From Gammaproteobacteria bacterium (GTDB lineage Bacteria > Pseudomonadota > Gammaproteobacteria > Legionellales > Legionellaceae): 64,000 bases of DNA. A model generated the notes under the pieces. The model searched no databases. It saw only the letters and a list, made by a program, of their open reading frames with translations, and was not told the DNA's origin. The stretch is taken from assembly GCA_026399205.1 (NCBI GenBank), contig JAPLRL010000034.1, forward strand, positions 1 through 64,000, in the 5' to 3' direction. Both the position numbers and the translations under genes were made by a program. Positions 35,887 to 44,450 of this stretch are shown piece by piece; the first letter of the stretch is position 1; every line of letters starts with the position of its first letter.

Positions 35887-38800
35887 ATGAACATTCTGGA
35901 CACTATCCATCAACGAATTGAAGCGCAAGCAACTCGGACTCCTGAGGGAATCGCCGTATTATGTTCAGGGCAGTTCATGACTTATGAGGATCTCAATCAA
36001 AAAGCAAATCAGCTCGCGCATTATTTACAAAAAATGGGAGTTAAACCGGATGTTTTGGTCGCACTTTGCATGGCGCGCTCCATCGACCTTATCATTGCTA
36101 TTTTGGGTGTTTTAAAGGCTGGAGGCGCTTATGTACCCTTAGATTCATCACATCCAGAAGAGCGGTTATTAGATACGCTACAAGACAGTAATGCACGAGT
36201 TATAATCACAAAGTCCGTTTTTAAAGATAAATTTATTAACTTCAAAGGTGCATTGATTGTACTAGATAACGTTGAGAGTGAAATCAACACACAGTCCACT
36301 CAGAATCTTGACTCGGTCGCCACAGCACAGAATTTAGCTTATGTTATTTATACCTCTGGCTCTAAAGGAAAACCTAAAGGTGTTTTAATTGAGCATCAAA
36401 GTGTCGTCAATTATAGTCTGTGGTTTTCAGACTATTGCAACTGCCAGTCACAACAACGGATGGATTTCTCTTCCAATTATGTGTTTGACATGACGGTATC
36501 CACGACAGTGGTCCCCCTTATGCTGGGTTTAACGATTGTGATTTGTCATGAAGAAGATAAATTAAACAGTCGACATTACTTGCAATATCTTAACGAGCAT
36601 AAAGTTAATATCATTAAAATTACGCCCAGTTATTTTAGCTTATTATTACATGAAATCAAAAACGACCGCATTGACCTCCCTCATTTGCAGACTATTTTTT
36701 TAGGGGGAGAAAATCTACCTGTTATTCAGTGCGCCTCTTGGCTTGCGATGTACCCTGAGCATCATTTGTATAATGAGTATGGTCCAACAGAGGCGACTGT
36801 CGCTGTGTCACAATACAAAATCACCCCGTCTAATTGCGCCGCCCTGGATGTTTTTGTCCCTATCGGAAAACCTGGACTTAACATGGATTGCTATATTTGT
36901 AGTCCTGACAATCAACTTGTGCCAGATGGAGAAATAGGCGAGTTATATATTGGTGGGGTTTGTTTGGCGAGAGGGTATTTAAATCAAGCTGAGTTAACGA
37001 AGAAGCAATTTATTCAAGATCCTTTTAGCAAAGATGCTCAAGCTCGGTTATACAAAACCGGCGATGTGTGTCGACGACAACCCGATGGCACACTGGAATG
37101 TCTGGGGAGAATCGATGAGCAGATAAAGCTACGAGGATTTCGAATTGAACCCGGAGAAATTGAAAGGCATTTGGCAGCTTATCCTGCCATGGATGAAGTC
37201 GCGGTACTTGTTCGAGAAGACGAACAACACGAGCAGCGATTAATCGCTTATTATACACTCAAAGACGTGGATATAGCGCTAAATGACCATGAACTACACC
37301 ATTTTCTTGAAGCGCATGTTCCAGATTATATGATCCCAACCGCTTTTGTGAGACTGAAGACTTATCCACTGACTGCAAATGGCAAATTAGATAAGTCAGC
37401 ACTGCCTATGCCGCAATTTACGCATCATCCACATGATAAAGAACTCTCTACCGCATTAGAAAGAACGCTTGCCTCCATTTGGTCGGAGGAGCTCGGTATC
37501 AAATCTATTGGCGTTGATGATCATTTTTATGAATTAGGGGGGCACTCACTATCGGCGGCGCGCATTGTTTCTACAATAAACAATGTGTTAAATAAAGATA
37601 TTTCTTTAAATGATTTTTATCATGCACTGACGATTAAAGCATTAATCCCTATTGTGAATGCGGCAAGTGAAAAAAAACGACCCTCAACTCAAGCCTTAAA
37701 TGATAGCGCCTTATTATTGCCATTAAGTCATTTTCAATTTTTAATTTGGATATCAACCCTATTTGAGCCTCAGGTTAAAAAATTAAATGTGGTGACACGA
37801 AAACGCGTGCAAGGTCATCTCGATATCATCGCATTACAGGCTGCTTTTAAAGCGGTGTTAAAAAAACATGAGTGCTTATCTTACCGTGTATTAAAATTCC
37901 GTCCTGCACAAAAGGTACAACACGATCTGCCTTTTAAAATAATTGAAAAAAATATTGAATCTTTGTCTGACAAGGAAAGTGAGGTCGTGCTAGAAGCCTC
38001 ATTGAATGAACTGTTCTACTATTATCCCTGGGATAACCATGCGCCTTTACTTTTAGTTCGATTATTTTACATGTTGGATGACATCACTGAATTACAATTT
38101 TGTATGCCTCATATTATTTCTGATGAGGTTTCTCTTGATATATTGCAATCAGAGTTATCTATGTTTTATCTTCTCTATCATCGCCAATCCAAAATTGAAC
38201 CGGTGAATGCAGATGCGTGTTATAGAGACTATTTAGGTGATGAAGCCTCTTATTCTCAAGCCTATCTAGATAGAGATATGATGTTTTGGAAGACCTACTT
38301 AAAAGATGCTTGTTTATTTACCTTTCCTCCAGAGACCATTGTTGAAGATATGGCGTCTCAAGGTTTTTCTTATTCAACGTATGTAGAAATTCCAGAACAA
38401 GCATTGAATCATCTACAACAATGTTGCGTTAAAAATCATGTCACCATTAATGATGGATTATGTGCAGCCCTAGCTTTAGCGTTGCTCAATTGTTGCGGTG
38501 ATTTCCATGATGAAAGTAAGCCTATTGTTATGAATAGAGTAAAATCAACCCGCGAACAAGTGTCTTATGATCAGACGATGGGTTGCTTTCTTAGGATTGA
38601 TCCCATTAAGGTTGAGATAAACAAAAAATCAACGATCATCACTTTATCAAAACAAATACATCAGTCGGGCATGGATACTCTCCTTTATCAATCTTGTGCA
38701 AGCGTGGTAAAACTCGCCTGCTTAAACGACCTGCATCAAAAAACAACATTTGTTAGGCGCTGCCTAGTTAAACTATTAATCTATATCTATACAAAAATAG

Positions 38801-39150
38801 TGCGCACGCCAATATTAAATCCGAACTTGCTTAACCTCTGTGCTCAGTTAAGTCCATTGGGGAAAAGCCATAAGTTTTTAATTAATATCAATGCACAAAA
38901 TAATTTTATAGCAGGCAATAAACTTAAAGAGCGTAGCTTTTTGGGGTTTAAAATAAAAAAACTTGAACTGGTTCCTTATGATGTATTAAAAATTAATTCA
39001 TTTTTTGATGTTTGTTTTATTCGCAGCGATAGCCAGAATATTCCCTATGTCGTCATTTCAGCTATTTTAAAACCTGACTTTCGTGAGCGCATTGCTAAAG
39101 AAATGATTCGAATACTCAATGAGAAAGCAATTAAAAAACGAAAAATATGA
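35887..39150 (+). CDS. Single-module non-ribosomal peptide synthetase (A-T-C)
   Basis: 1087 residues. Adenylation domain about 1-510 with YTSGSKGKPKG (A3, 155-165), YGPTEATV (A5), GELYIGG, YKTGDVCRRQPDG (A7), FRIEPGEIE (A8) and NGK (Lys500). By alignment to GrsA the pocket residues are D201, M202, S205, K244, F271, G273, E297, V305, A306, K500, closest to the published Asn code (DLTKLGEVGK). Carrier domain about 520-595 with S554 in LGGHSLSA. Condensation-like domain about 605-1080 whose HHxxxDG reads PHIISDE (H742, D746 kept). There is no thioesterase, reductase or second module, so release must use a partner or a free amine. AT-rich compared with neighbours. Confidence 0.92.
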   Translation: MNILDTIHQRIEAQATRTPEGIAVLCSGQFMTYEDLNQKANQLAHYLQKMGVKPDVLVALCMARSIDLIIAILGVLKAGGAYVPLDSSHPEERLLDTLQDSNARVIITKSVFKDKFINFKGALIVLDNVESEINTQSTQNLDSVATAQNLAYVIYTSGSKGKPKGVLIEHQSVVNYSLWFSDYCNCQSQQRMDFSSNYVFDMTVSTTVVPLMLGLTIVICHEEDKLNSRHYLQYLNEHKVNIIKITPSYFSLLLHEIKNDRIDLPHLQTIFLGGENLPVIQCASWLAMYPEHHLYNEYGPTEATVAVSQYKITPSNCAALDVFVPIGKPGLNMDCYICSPDNQLVPDGEIGELYIGGVCLARGYLNQAELTKKQFIQDPFSKDAQARLYKTGDVCRRQPDGTLECLGRIDEQIKLRGFRIEPGEIERHLAAYPAMDEVAVLVREDEQHEQRLIAYYTLKDVDIALNDHELHHFLEAHVPDYMIPTAFVRLKTYPLTANGKLDKSALPMPQFTHHPHDKELSTALERTLASIWSEELGIKSIGVDDHFYELGGHSLSAARIVSTINNVLNKDISLNDFYHALTIKALIPIVNAASEKKRPSTQALNDSALLLPLSHFQFLIWISTLFEPQVKKLNVVTRKRVQGHLDIIALQAAFKAVLKKHECLSYRVLKFRPAQKVQHDLPFKIIEKNIESLSDKESEVVLEASLNELFYYYPWDNHAPLLLVRLFYMLDDITELQFCMPHIISDEVSLDILQSELSMFYLLYHRQSKIEPVNADACYRDYLGDEASYSQAYLDRDMMFWKTYLKDACLFTFPPETIVEDMASQGFSYSTYVEIPEQALNHLQQCCVKNHVTINDGLCAALALALLNCCGDFHDESKPIVMNRVKSTREQVSYDQTMGCFLRIDPIKVEINKKSTIITLSKQIHQSGMDTLLYQSCASVVKLACLNDLHQKTTFVRRCLVKLLIYIYTKIVRTPILNPNLLNLCAQLSPLGKSHKFLININAQNNFIAGNKLKERSFLGFKIKKLELVPYDVLKINSFFDVCFIRSDSQNIPYVVISAILKPDFRERIAKEMIRILNEKAIKKRKI

Positions 39151-39208
39151 TACAATATGTCACTAAATAAAACATGTACGAGTAATAGGATGAAACCAGT
39201 TTTATCAA

Positions 39209-39616
39209 TTAAGGGCGCTCAACCCGTAGTCCCGGAATTTTTTTAAAATCAGCATCATTACTGGTGAGTACAGCGTATCCATGGTGAATGGCTGTCGCTG
39301 CAATTTGTAAATCATGAGTATTTCTATTGATGTTTTTTTTAGACTGAAGAGCAAGGGCATATAATTCAGCATAGGTGCGGGCAACTCGTTCACTGAGATT
39401 GAGTGATGTAATATTTGAAATAATGCCCTCAACAAAGACGGAACGTCTAATCCGCTCATCCGGTGTTTTTGCAAGATGGACGCCTGTGAGTAATTCAGAG
39501 ACCGTAATGACGGAGATATAGGCTTCTCCATAGTGTGAAAACCGGTTTATTGCGTTGATATTTAATCGACCACTTTCAATATCAATTAACACATTGGTAT
39601 CGACAATTATTCCCAT
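39209..39616 (-). CDS. vapC: VapC toxin (PIN-domain ribonuclease)
   Basis: 135 residues, PIN fold. Acidic metal ligands D6 (IIVDTNVLID), E41 (TVSELLTG), D102 (THDLQIAATA) and D121/D123 (SNDADF). VapC toxins cut tRNA or rRNA. The start overlaps the end of the antitoxin gene by ten bases, the normal coupling. Confidence 0.92.
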   Translation of the reverse strand: MGIIVDTNVLIDIESGRLNINAINRFSHYGEAYISVITVSELLTGVHLAKTPDERIRRSVFVEGIISNITSLNLSERVARTYAELYALALQSKKNINRNTHDLQIAATAIHHGYAVLTSNDADFKKIPGLRVERP

Positions 39617-39885
39617 GGATCCTCCACGATATTCGCTTGGCGACGTAGTTGCTCTAAATCATGAGCCATGCTGGATGCTTCATCGACGCCAAGATGGGGG
39701 AGCTCTTTAAATAATTGTTCCAGTTGATTGATGGGCAAGCCCATTTTGAGTGGGGGGACAAGCGTGACGATGGTTTGTGAACCTTTAGTAATATCGATAC
39801 TTTTACCAGAAAATCTGACTTTATCGATAACAGCGGCAATATTTCTTGCGAAAGATGTTGCCGTAATCGTATTGTGCGCTTTCAT
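39607..39885 (-). CDS. vapB: Phd/YefM-type antitoxin of the VapC pair
   Basis: 92 residues. N-terminal TATSFARNIAAVIDKVRFSG with KSIDITKGSQTIVTLVP is the Phd/YefM DNA-binding and dimerisation pattern, and the acidic C-terminal tail ending VEDPWE would wrap the toxin. A perfect 40-base palindrome begins nine bases upstream of the start and is the obvious operator. Confidence 0.85.
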   Translation of the reverse strand: MKAHNTITATSFARNIAAVIDKVRFSGKSIDITKGSQTIVTLVPPLKMGLPINQLEQLFKELPHLGVDEASSMAHDLEQLRRQANIVEDPWE

Positions 39886-39893
39886 GCTATGCC

Positions 39894-39933
39894 CCGTATT
39901 TTACATATAATACTAATTATATGTAAAATACGG
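39894..39933. promoter_or_regulatory. Perfect palindromic operator of the VapBC pair
   Basis: Two 18-base arms, CCGTATTTTACATATAAT and ATTATATGTAAAATACGG, are exact inverted copies around ACTA. The minus-strand arm contains TATAAT- and TATTAT-like boxes, so the operator probably covers the -10 region. Antitoxin-toxin complexes of this class typically bind such sites and repress their own operon. Confidence 0.8.
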
Positions 39934-39957
39934 ATAATTCGCAAGTGAGAAGCCAGG

Positions 39958-40007
39958 GATCTAATACGAGCCCGGTCACGCCCACAGACTCGGGCTCGTA
40001 TTAGATC
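39958..40007. repeat. Inverted repeat GATCTAATACGAGCCCG
   Basis: 17-base perfect arms (GATCTAATACGAGCCCG and CGGGCTCGTATTAGATC) around a 16-base loop, just past the stop codon side of the glutamine synthetase gene on the minus strand. It could serve as terminator for that gene or be another palindromic repeat family; no second full copy is in the window. Confidence 0.75.
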
Positions 40008-40030
40008 GCGGTTTTTCCAAACTCCAGAAC

Positions 40031-41479
40031 CTAAAATCGTGACCAAAGATACTGATTTGTGACTTCATGATGAAAAAGCACTTCTTCAGCTTTAATCAAT
40101 GAACCAAGCTCCTTGGGACAGCGATTGGCTGAAGCCAGTTTACGCTCAACATATTTGTCTTTGGTTTCATCGCCTAACATTTTGCTTATTAATTCTGATG
40201 TTTTAAAATGCTTAATGGCATCTTGAATGTTGTTTGGCAACACCCGAGTGCGCGCGCGTTTTTGGCCGTCATTTGCTTCAGCTGGTCCTTCTAAACCTGT
40301 TCGTAGCAAGGTATAAAAAGTCAGATAAGGATTTGCATCGGGGGCCACTGATCTCACTTCTATCCGTGCTGAATGTTCATTACCAAGCGGGATCCGTATC
40401 ATCGAGGTGCGATCATTTGCTGAAGATTTAATCTGATTAGGTGCTTCATAGTGCGGGTCGAGACGTCTATATGCATTCACACTGGGGTTAAGAATCAAGC
40501 TTAAATCGTTTGCACTATAGAGGATGCGCTCGACGAACTCCCATGCTTGCGTTGAAATACCATCCACTCCCGTGGCGTCATGAAACATATTTTTATCATT
40601 TTTTGAGAGTGAAATATTACAGTGCATGCCGCTACCATTGATGCCAGTGATGGGTTTAGGTAAAAAACACGCTGTCATATCAGAGTTTGCTGCGATTTGA
40701 CGAGCCAACAGTTTGTAAAGTTGAACTTGATCTGCGGCGAGCAAAGCATCGGTGTATTTATAATTCAGCTCAAACTGTGATGGCGCAACTTCGGGGTGAT
40801 CTTTTTCATTCTCAAACCCCATGGCACGCTTTGCTTCAGCAAATTCATCCATAAAAAGCTTGAGTCTATCTTTAGGTAGCGCATTGTAATAGCCTCCGCT
40901 AGAGACCATGGTAAACCCTTTTTTGGGATCATAATTTTGTTCCGCATTTAAGCAATCAAGCAAAAAGCCTTCACACTCTACCGCAATATTCGAAATCAAC
41001 GATTTTTCTTTGCGCAATTTTTCTGTATAAAGTTTCAGTTGTGAACGCATGTCAGAGATGTAAAGATCGCCGTTTTTGTCTCTAATCGAACCAAAAATAA
41101 TGACTTTTCCTGGTCCAAAAATATCACAAGGCAGCCAACGAAATGAGCCCCAATCTGGTTCAAGACGGAGATCTGAACAATCTACTTGGCTATAACCCCT
41201 CACGGACGAGCCATCAAACGTCAAGTTATCATAACTTTTCAACAAGAATTTTTTATCATAATCTAGCATATGAAAACGACCTTCAATGTCAGTGAAACAT
41301 AGAATAACCGCTTTGAGTTTTTCTTCTTTTTGCAAATAATTAATATAATATGTTTTGAGCTCTAGCTCAGGTAGATGGTTTAACGCTCGCTCTTTGGCTT
41401 CAAGATTGAGAACTTCAAGTTTCTCGTAGGGGATTTCAAGAAAATTTTTAATACTGCGAGCATCCGTTAAACCAGGCAT
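40031..41479 (-). CDS. Glutamine synthetase family protein (type I, no adenylylation site)
   Basis: 482 residues. GS motifs are present in order: FDGSSVRGYSQVD (88 on), metal-binding Glu in AVECEGF, HPEVAPSQFELNYKY (228 on), GINGSGMHCNISL (279 on), NPSVNAYRRLDPHYEAPNQI, NDRTSMIRIP and ARIEVRSVAPDANPYL. The C-terminal loop lacks the NLYDLPPEE-type tyrosine site used by GlnE in proteobacterial GlnA, so it is not regulated that way. It sits in an AT-rich accessory region between VapBC and an F-box-like fragment, so it may be an acquired enzyme. It could also be a gamma-glutamyl ligase of the same fold. Confidence 0.82.
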   Translation of the reverse strand: MPGLTDARSIKNFLEIPYEKLEVLNLEAKERALNHLPELELKTYYINYLQKEEKLKAVILCFTDIEGRFHMLDYDKKFLLKSYDNLTFDGSSVRGYSQVDCSDLRLEPDWGSFRWLPCDIFGPGKVIIFGSIRDKNGDLYISDMRSQLKLYTEKLRKEKSLISNIAVECEGFLLDCLNAEQNYDPKKGFTMVSSGGYYNALPKDRLKLFMDEFAEAKRAMGFENEKDHPEVAPSQFELNYKYTDALLAADQVQLYKLLARQIAANSDMTACFLPKPITGINGSGMHCNISLSKNDKNMFHDATGVDGISTQAWEFVERILYSANDLSLILNPSVNAYRRLDPHYEAPNQIKSSANDRTSMIRIPLGNEHSARIEVRSVAPDANPYLTFYTLLRTGLEGPAEANDGQKRARTRVLPNNIQDAIKHFKTSELISKMLGDETKDKYVERKLASANRCPKELGSLIKAEEVLFHHEVTNQYLWSRF

Positions 41480-41975
41480 GATGAGATTTCCATATAATTT
41501 TAAAAATTAACATTATTTTAGTTATTTTTATAATAAATTTCAATGAATTTATTATAAAATACATGTAAATCGCAATTTTTATTTTATGCCTGCCATCCGA
41601 CAGGAGATCCCTCGCTGCGCTCGGGATGACGTGGTTGGGAGTTACGGATAGTCTCCCTTCGTCTTTAGCAGGTAGATAATCTGCAACCACACCCATCACT
41701 TCAGGTGGTAATGGCTCAAGGGTACCCCCTGAAGACCGCATGAAATCCTTGCAGAGGGTCTTCATTTCTATTTCCGTCATCGAAAGATGCTTTGCAAGAT
41801 AATCATCAAATAAATGTTCAAGCGTTTTTCCCTCAGCAATGAAAAGCTTTTCCTCTGATGGCGTGAGGGCGTTTATCAATGCACTGTCGTCCTTATACTT
41901 ATTGCTTCTTTTTACATAGCGAATCAGTCGATTGATCACTGTTTCTAAGCTAGTCAATTCAGATTTTGTAGGCAT
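41448..41975 (-). pseudogene. F-box-like protein truncated by a palindromic repeat
   Basis: The first 114 residues are native: helical sequence followed by LEPLPPEVMGVVADYLPAKD, which resembles the F-box pattern LPxEhhxxIhxyL. Next come residues encoded by half of a CGTCATCCCGAGCG repeat (HVIPSAARDLLSDG) and then a hydrophobic tail read from AT-rich noncoding DNA that runs into the start of the glutamine synthetase gene. The original C-terminal part is gone. AAGG precedes ATG at 41975. F-box proteins are known as translocated ubiquitin-ligase adaptors in Legionella; here only a remnant is left. Confidence 0.5.
41602..41632. repeat. Single arm of the CGTCATCCCGAGCG palindrome
   Basis: AGGAGATCCCTCGCTGCGCT followed by CGGGATGACGT. 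Only one arm is present, and it lies at the point where the F-box-like frame loses recognisable coding character. Confidence 0.85.
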
Positions 41976-42013
41976 AGGACACCTTGATTAGAAAAATTAT
42001 ATAACACATTGTA

Positions 42014-42119
42014 ATATAATTTTATATCAAGATGGATAAATATCAACTTATGGCATTAACTATTTAATTATTTGACCCGCAGCTACAAGCATGGAATGAT
42101 GCTAATCATTCATACTGCG
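42014..42119 (+). repeat. Dispersed ~106-base repeat, copy B
   Basis: ATATAATTTTATATCAAGAT to AATCATTCATACTGCG. It differs from copy C (44111) at six positions of 106. B and C flank the DUF4143-type ATPase gene as direct repeats. In the remaining gap to 42346 a 24-codon frame (42193-42267) with AGGAG upstream is visible but not convincing. Confidence 0.9.
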
Positions 42120-42346
42120 TGATTTTTCGTCCAAAAAACCGTGCTTATATCAGTTCTAATTAACTTAAAAAACCGCAGAATTAGGAGAAATAATGACTAA
42201 GTGCATTAAACAGACATATATTTTATCGATCTGCAGCAGAAAACAGGTATCTGTTTTATTGACTTAGCAAATGGATCATTATATATTTGTGATATACTCA
42301 TTAACATTGGGTATAAATTGATAATATCATTCACGAGGTAGTGATC

Positions 42347-43714
42347 ATGTATAGAAATGCAATGGCATATCTTACAACCTGGATGACACGGAAGGAGCGC
42401 AAGCCCCTGGTCATTCGAGGCGCGCGTCAGGTAGGGAAGACATGGTTAGTTCGTGAATTTGCAGAAAAAGCGGGGCTGACCTTAATTGAAATCAATTTTG
42501 AAAAACGCCCCGATCGTGCCGATCTTTTCAAAAGCAATGATCCTCAACAAATTTTATTAGAATTAGAAAGCGCGTTAAATCATCCTATTGATCCCCAAAA
42601 AAGTCTATTATTTTTAGATGAAATACAAGCAGTACCCTTTGTATTTAGTAAGCTTCGTTGGTTTGCAGAAGACTTTGCGGTGCTACCTGTAATCGCAGCA
42701 GGCTCACTCTTGGAGTTTTTATTACATGATCACACGTTTAGCATGCCAGTAGGTCGCATTACTTATATGCATTTAGAACCCTTATCATTTGAAGAGTTTT
42801 TATTGGCACATCATAAAAAAGGATTACATGATTATTTGCAGACCGTTAATTTTGAAGAACCCGTTCCACAATCTATTCACGATGATTGTTCATCATTATT
42901 TAGAGAGTATATTACCGTGGGGGGGTTGCCCGCCGCTGTTGCATGTTGGGTAACCACAAAATCATTAAATGAAGTTGCAACAATACAGCACGACGTACTG
43001 GCAACCTATCGCGATGATTTTGCAAAATATCGCGGACGCCTTCCTCTTGAAAAGCTTTATGAAACATTTAACGCCGTCCCTAAACTCTTAGGAAAGAAAT
43101 TTGTATTCAGTCGTGTTAATGCACAAGCGCAATCACACAGTATCAAACAAAGTTTAGAACTATTGTGTCGTGCGCGCGTCTGTCATCGTATTTCTGCCTG
43201 CCCTGGGAATGGCATCCCCTTAGCTTCTGAAATAAAAGAAAGAAGTTTTAAATCAATTTTTTTAGATGTTGGTTTATGTAGCGCATCGTTAGGAGTAAAT
43301 TTTGCACAAGTTCAATCGCCGCATGATTTATTCCTCATCAATAAAGGCGGCTTAGGGGAGCAAGTTGTGGGACAGTTACTCAGAACCATTAACCCATTTT
43401 ATATAGAACCCACTTTATTTTATTGGCTGCGCGATGAACCTGGCTATAGTGCTGAAATTGATTACTTGATGCAACATGGTAATCAAGTAATCCCCATTGA
43501 AGTCAAAGCAGGAAGTACAGGTAGTTTAAAATCTTTGCATATATTTATGGAGTTAAAAAAATATCAATTAGCTGCACGCATCAATGCAGATTTACCCAGT
43601 AAAACACCTATCACTGTAAAAAATCGTATGGGGAAAGAAATCAGTTATACCTTAATATCAATCCCATTTTATCTGACAGGACAGATTTTGAGATTACTTA
43701 ATGAAAATGATTGA
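42347..43714 (+). CDS. AAA ATPase with DUF4143-type C-terminal domain
   Basis: 455 residues. Walker A is IRGARQVGKTWLV near residue 25 and Walker B is LLFLDEIQAVP near residue 87, followed by AGSLLEFLL and LEPLSFEEFLLA, typical of this AAA_14/DUF4143 family. The C-terminal half ends with a nuclease-like EIDYLMQHGNQVIPIEVKAG segment. Such proteins are common in genomes of reduced or symbiotic bacteria as mobile, multi-copy genes, and their role is unsettled. ATG at 42347 has CGAGG upstream. The gene is bounded by direct copies of a 106-base repeat. Confidence 0.85.
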   Translation: MYRNAMAYLTTWMTRKERKPLVIRGARQVGKTWLVREFAEKAGLTLIEINFEKRPDRADLFKSNDPQQILLELESALNHPIDPQKSLLFLDEIQAVPFVFSKLRWFAEDFAVLPVIAAGSLLEFLLHDHTFSMPVGRITYMHLEPLSFEEFLLAHHKKGLHDYLQTVNFEEPVPQSIHDDCSSLFREYITVGGLPAAVACWVTTKSLNEVATIQHDVLATYRDDFAKYRGRLPLEKLYETFNAVPKLLGKKFVFSRVNAQAQSHSIKQSLELLCRARVCHRISACPGNGIPLASEIKERSFKSIFLDVGLCSASLGVNFAQVQSPHDLFLINKGGLGEQVVGQLLRTINPFYIEPTLFYWLRDEPGYSAEIDYLMQHGNQVIPIEVKAGSTGSLKSLHIFMELKKYQLAARINADLPSKTPITVKNRMGKEISYTLISIPFYLTGQILRLLNEND

Positions 43715-44000
43715 GATCCTACCCATAATCGCCGCCGTTGGGAGTCATTGCTCTCATTGTAGAGGTTGTTTTTTAATGGCCTGGGGTCAGGTTGTTACTG
43801 GTTCATGACCGCTTGCTGACGCATGCGGCTCGGATTTTTCGCAGCGAAAAGGTTTGTGGCTTTGCATTTTATTTTATACAAAGATTACCCATTATGTAAT
43901 AGGATCTAACATAAAATACCCCTATTATTGATTATAAAATTTCAATCGAGTGTCCAAATCACCGCTATGAATACTGTGTTAACAGGTTGTACAGAGCTAA

Positions 44001-44073
44001 CCCTTCGAGACGGCGCGTTGAGCTTCAGTGCATAACGACTAAGATCGAAAGCGCGCCTCCTCAGGGCGAACGG
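44001..44073. repeat. Palindromic repeat, CCCTTCGAGACG family
   Basis: CCCTTCGAGACGGCGCGTTG to CGCCTCCTCAGGGCGAACGG, with internal pairing of GCGCG stretches. Second copy of the repeat at 74. The 43715-44000 part of this gap shows neither gene nor repeat that I can name. Confidence 0.75.
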
Positions 44074-44110
44074 AATCTAGGGTATAGTGATGAAAATTGG
44101 CTAAAGTCGG

Positions 44111-44216
44111 ATATAATTTTATATCAAGATGGATAAATATCAAGTTATGGCATTAACTATTTAATTATTCGACCCGCAGCTACAAGCATAGAATGCCGCT
44201 AATCATCCATACTGCG
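44111..44216 (+). repeat. Dispersed ~106-base repeat, copy C
   Basis: Same element as 42014 and, inverted, 11878. Its right end (ATCCATACTGCG) lies 39 bases from the 3' end of the tRNA-Pro gene. Confidence 0.9.
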
Positions 44217-44255
44217 ATTATATCCTTAAAAACTCTCATTTAAGCTTTCTGGTAT

Positions 44256-44332
44256 TGGTCGGAGTGGCGGGATTCGAACTCGCGACCCCTGCCTCCCGAA
44301 GGCAGTGCTCTACCAGGCTGAGCTACACTCCG
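44256..44332 (-). tRNA. tRNA-Pro (anticodon CGG)
   Basis: 77 bases read on the minus strand. The acceptor stem CGGAGTG pairs with CACTCCG, followed by discriminator A and an encoded CCA. The D arm has AGCTCAGCCTGGTAGAGC, the anticodon stem-loop is CTGCC-TTCGGGA-GGCAG with anticodon CGG, and the T arm has GTTCGAATC. All four stems form without mismatch that I can see. It marks the edge of the AT-rich accessory region, and tRNA genes are frequent integration sites, but no integrase or duplicated 3' end was found. Confidence 0.97.
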
Positions 44333-44373
44333 AGTATTAACTAACGCGATTTTTAACTTTTTTCTCGATCTAA

Positions 44374-44437
44374 CCGAGCCGCGACCGTTAGGGAGCGGAA
44401 CTGTTAAAACTTCCGCTCCCTAACGGTCGCGGCTCGG
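44374..44437. repeat. Palindromic repeat, CCGAGCCGCGACCGT family
   Basis: CCGAGCCGCGACCGTTAGGG begins the left arm; the right arm ends GGTCGCGGCTCGG. Second copy of the element at 34651 with the loop in opposite orientation. It lies between the tRNA and the ispB stop codon and could terminate ispB transcription. Confidence 0.9.
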
Positions 44438-44450
44438 ATTGTATCGAGTA

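Noticed and set aside
42193-42267. 24-codon frame with AGGAG upstream (MTKCIKQTYILSICSRKQVS at start)
   Set aside because: Too short to support, no homology recognised, lies between repeats; noted only as a possible remnant.
44256-44332. tRNA-Pro as an integration site
   Set aside because: No integrase gene and no duplicated tRNA 3' end were found in the window, so attachment sites are not called.
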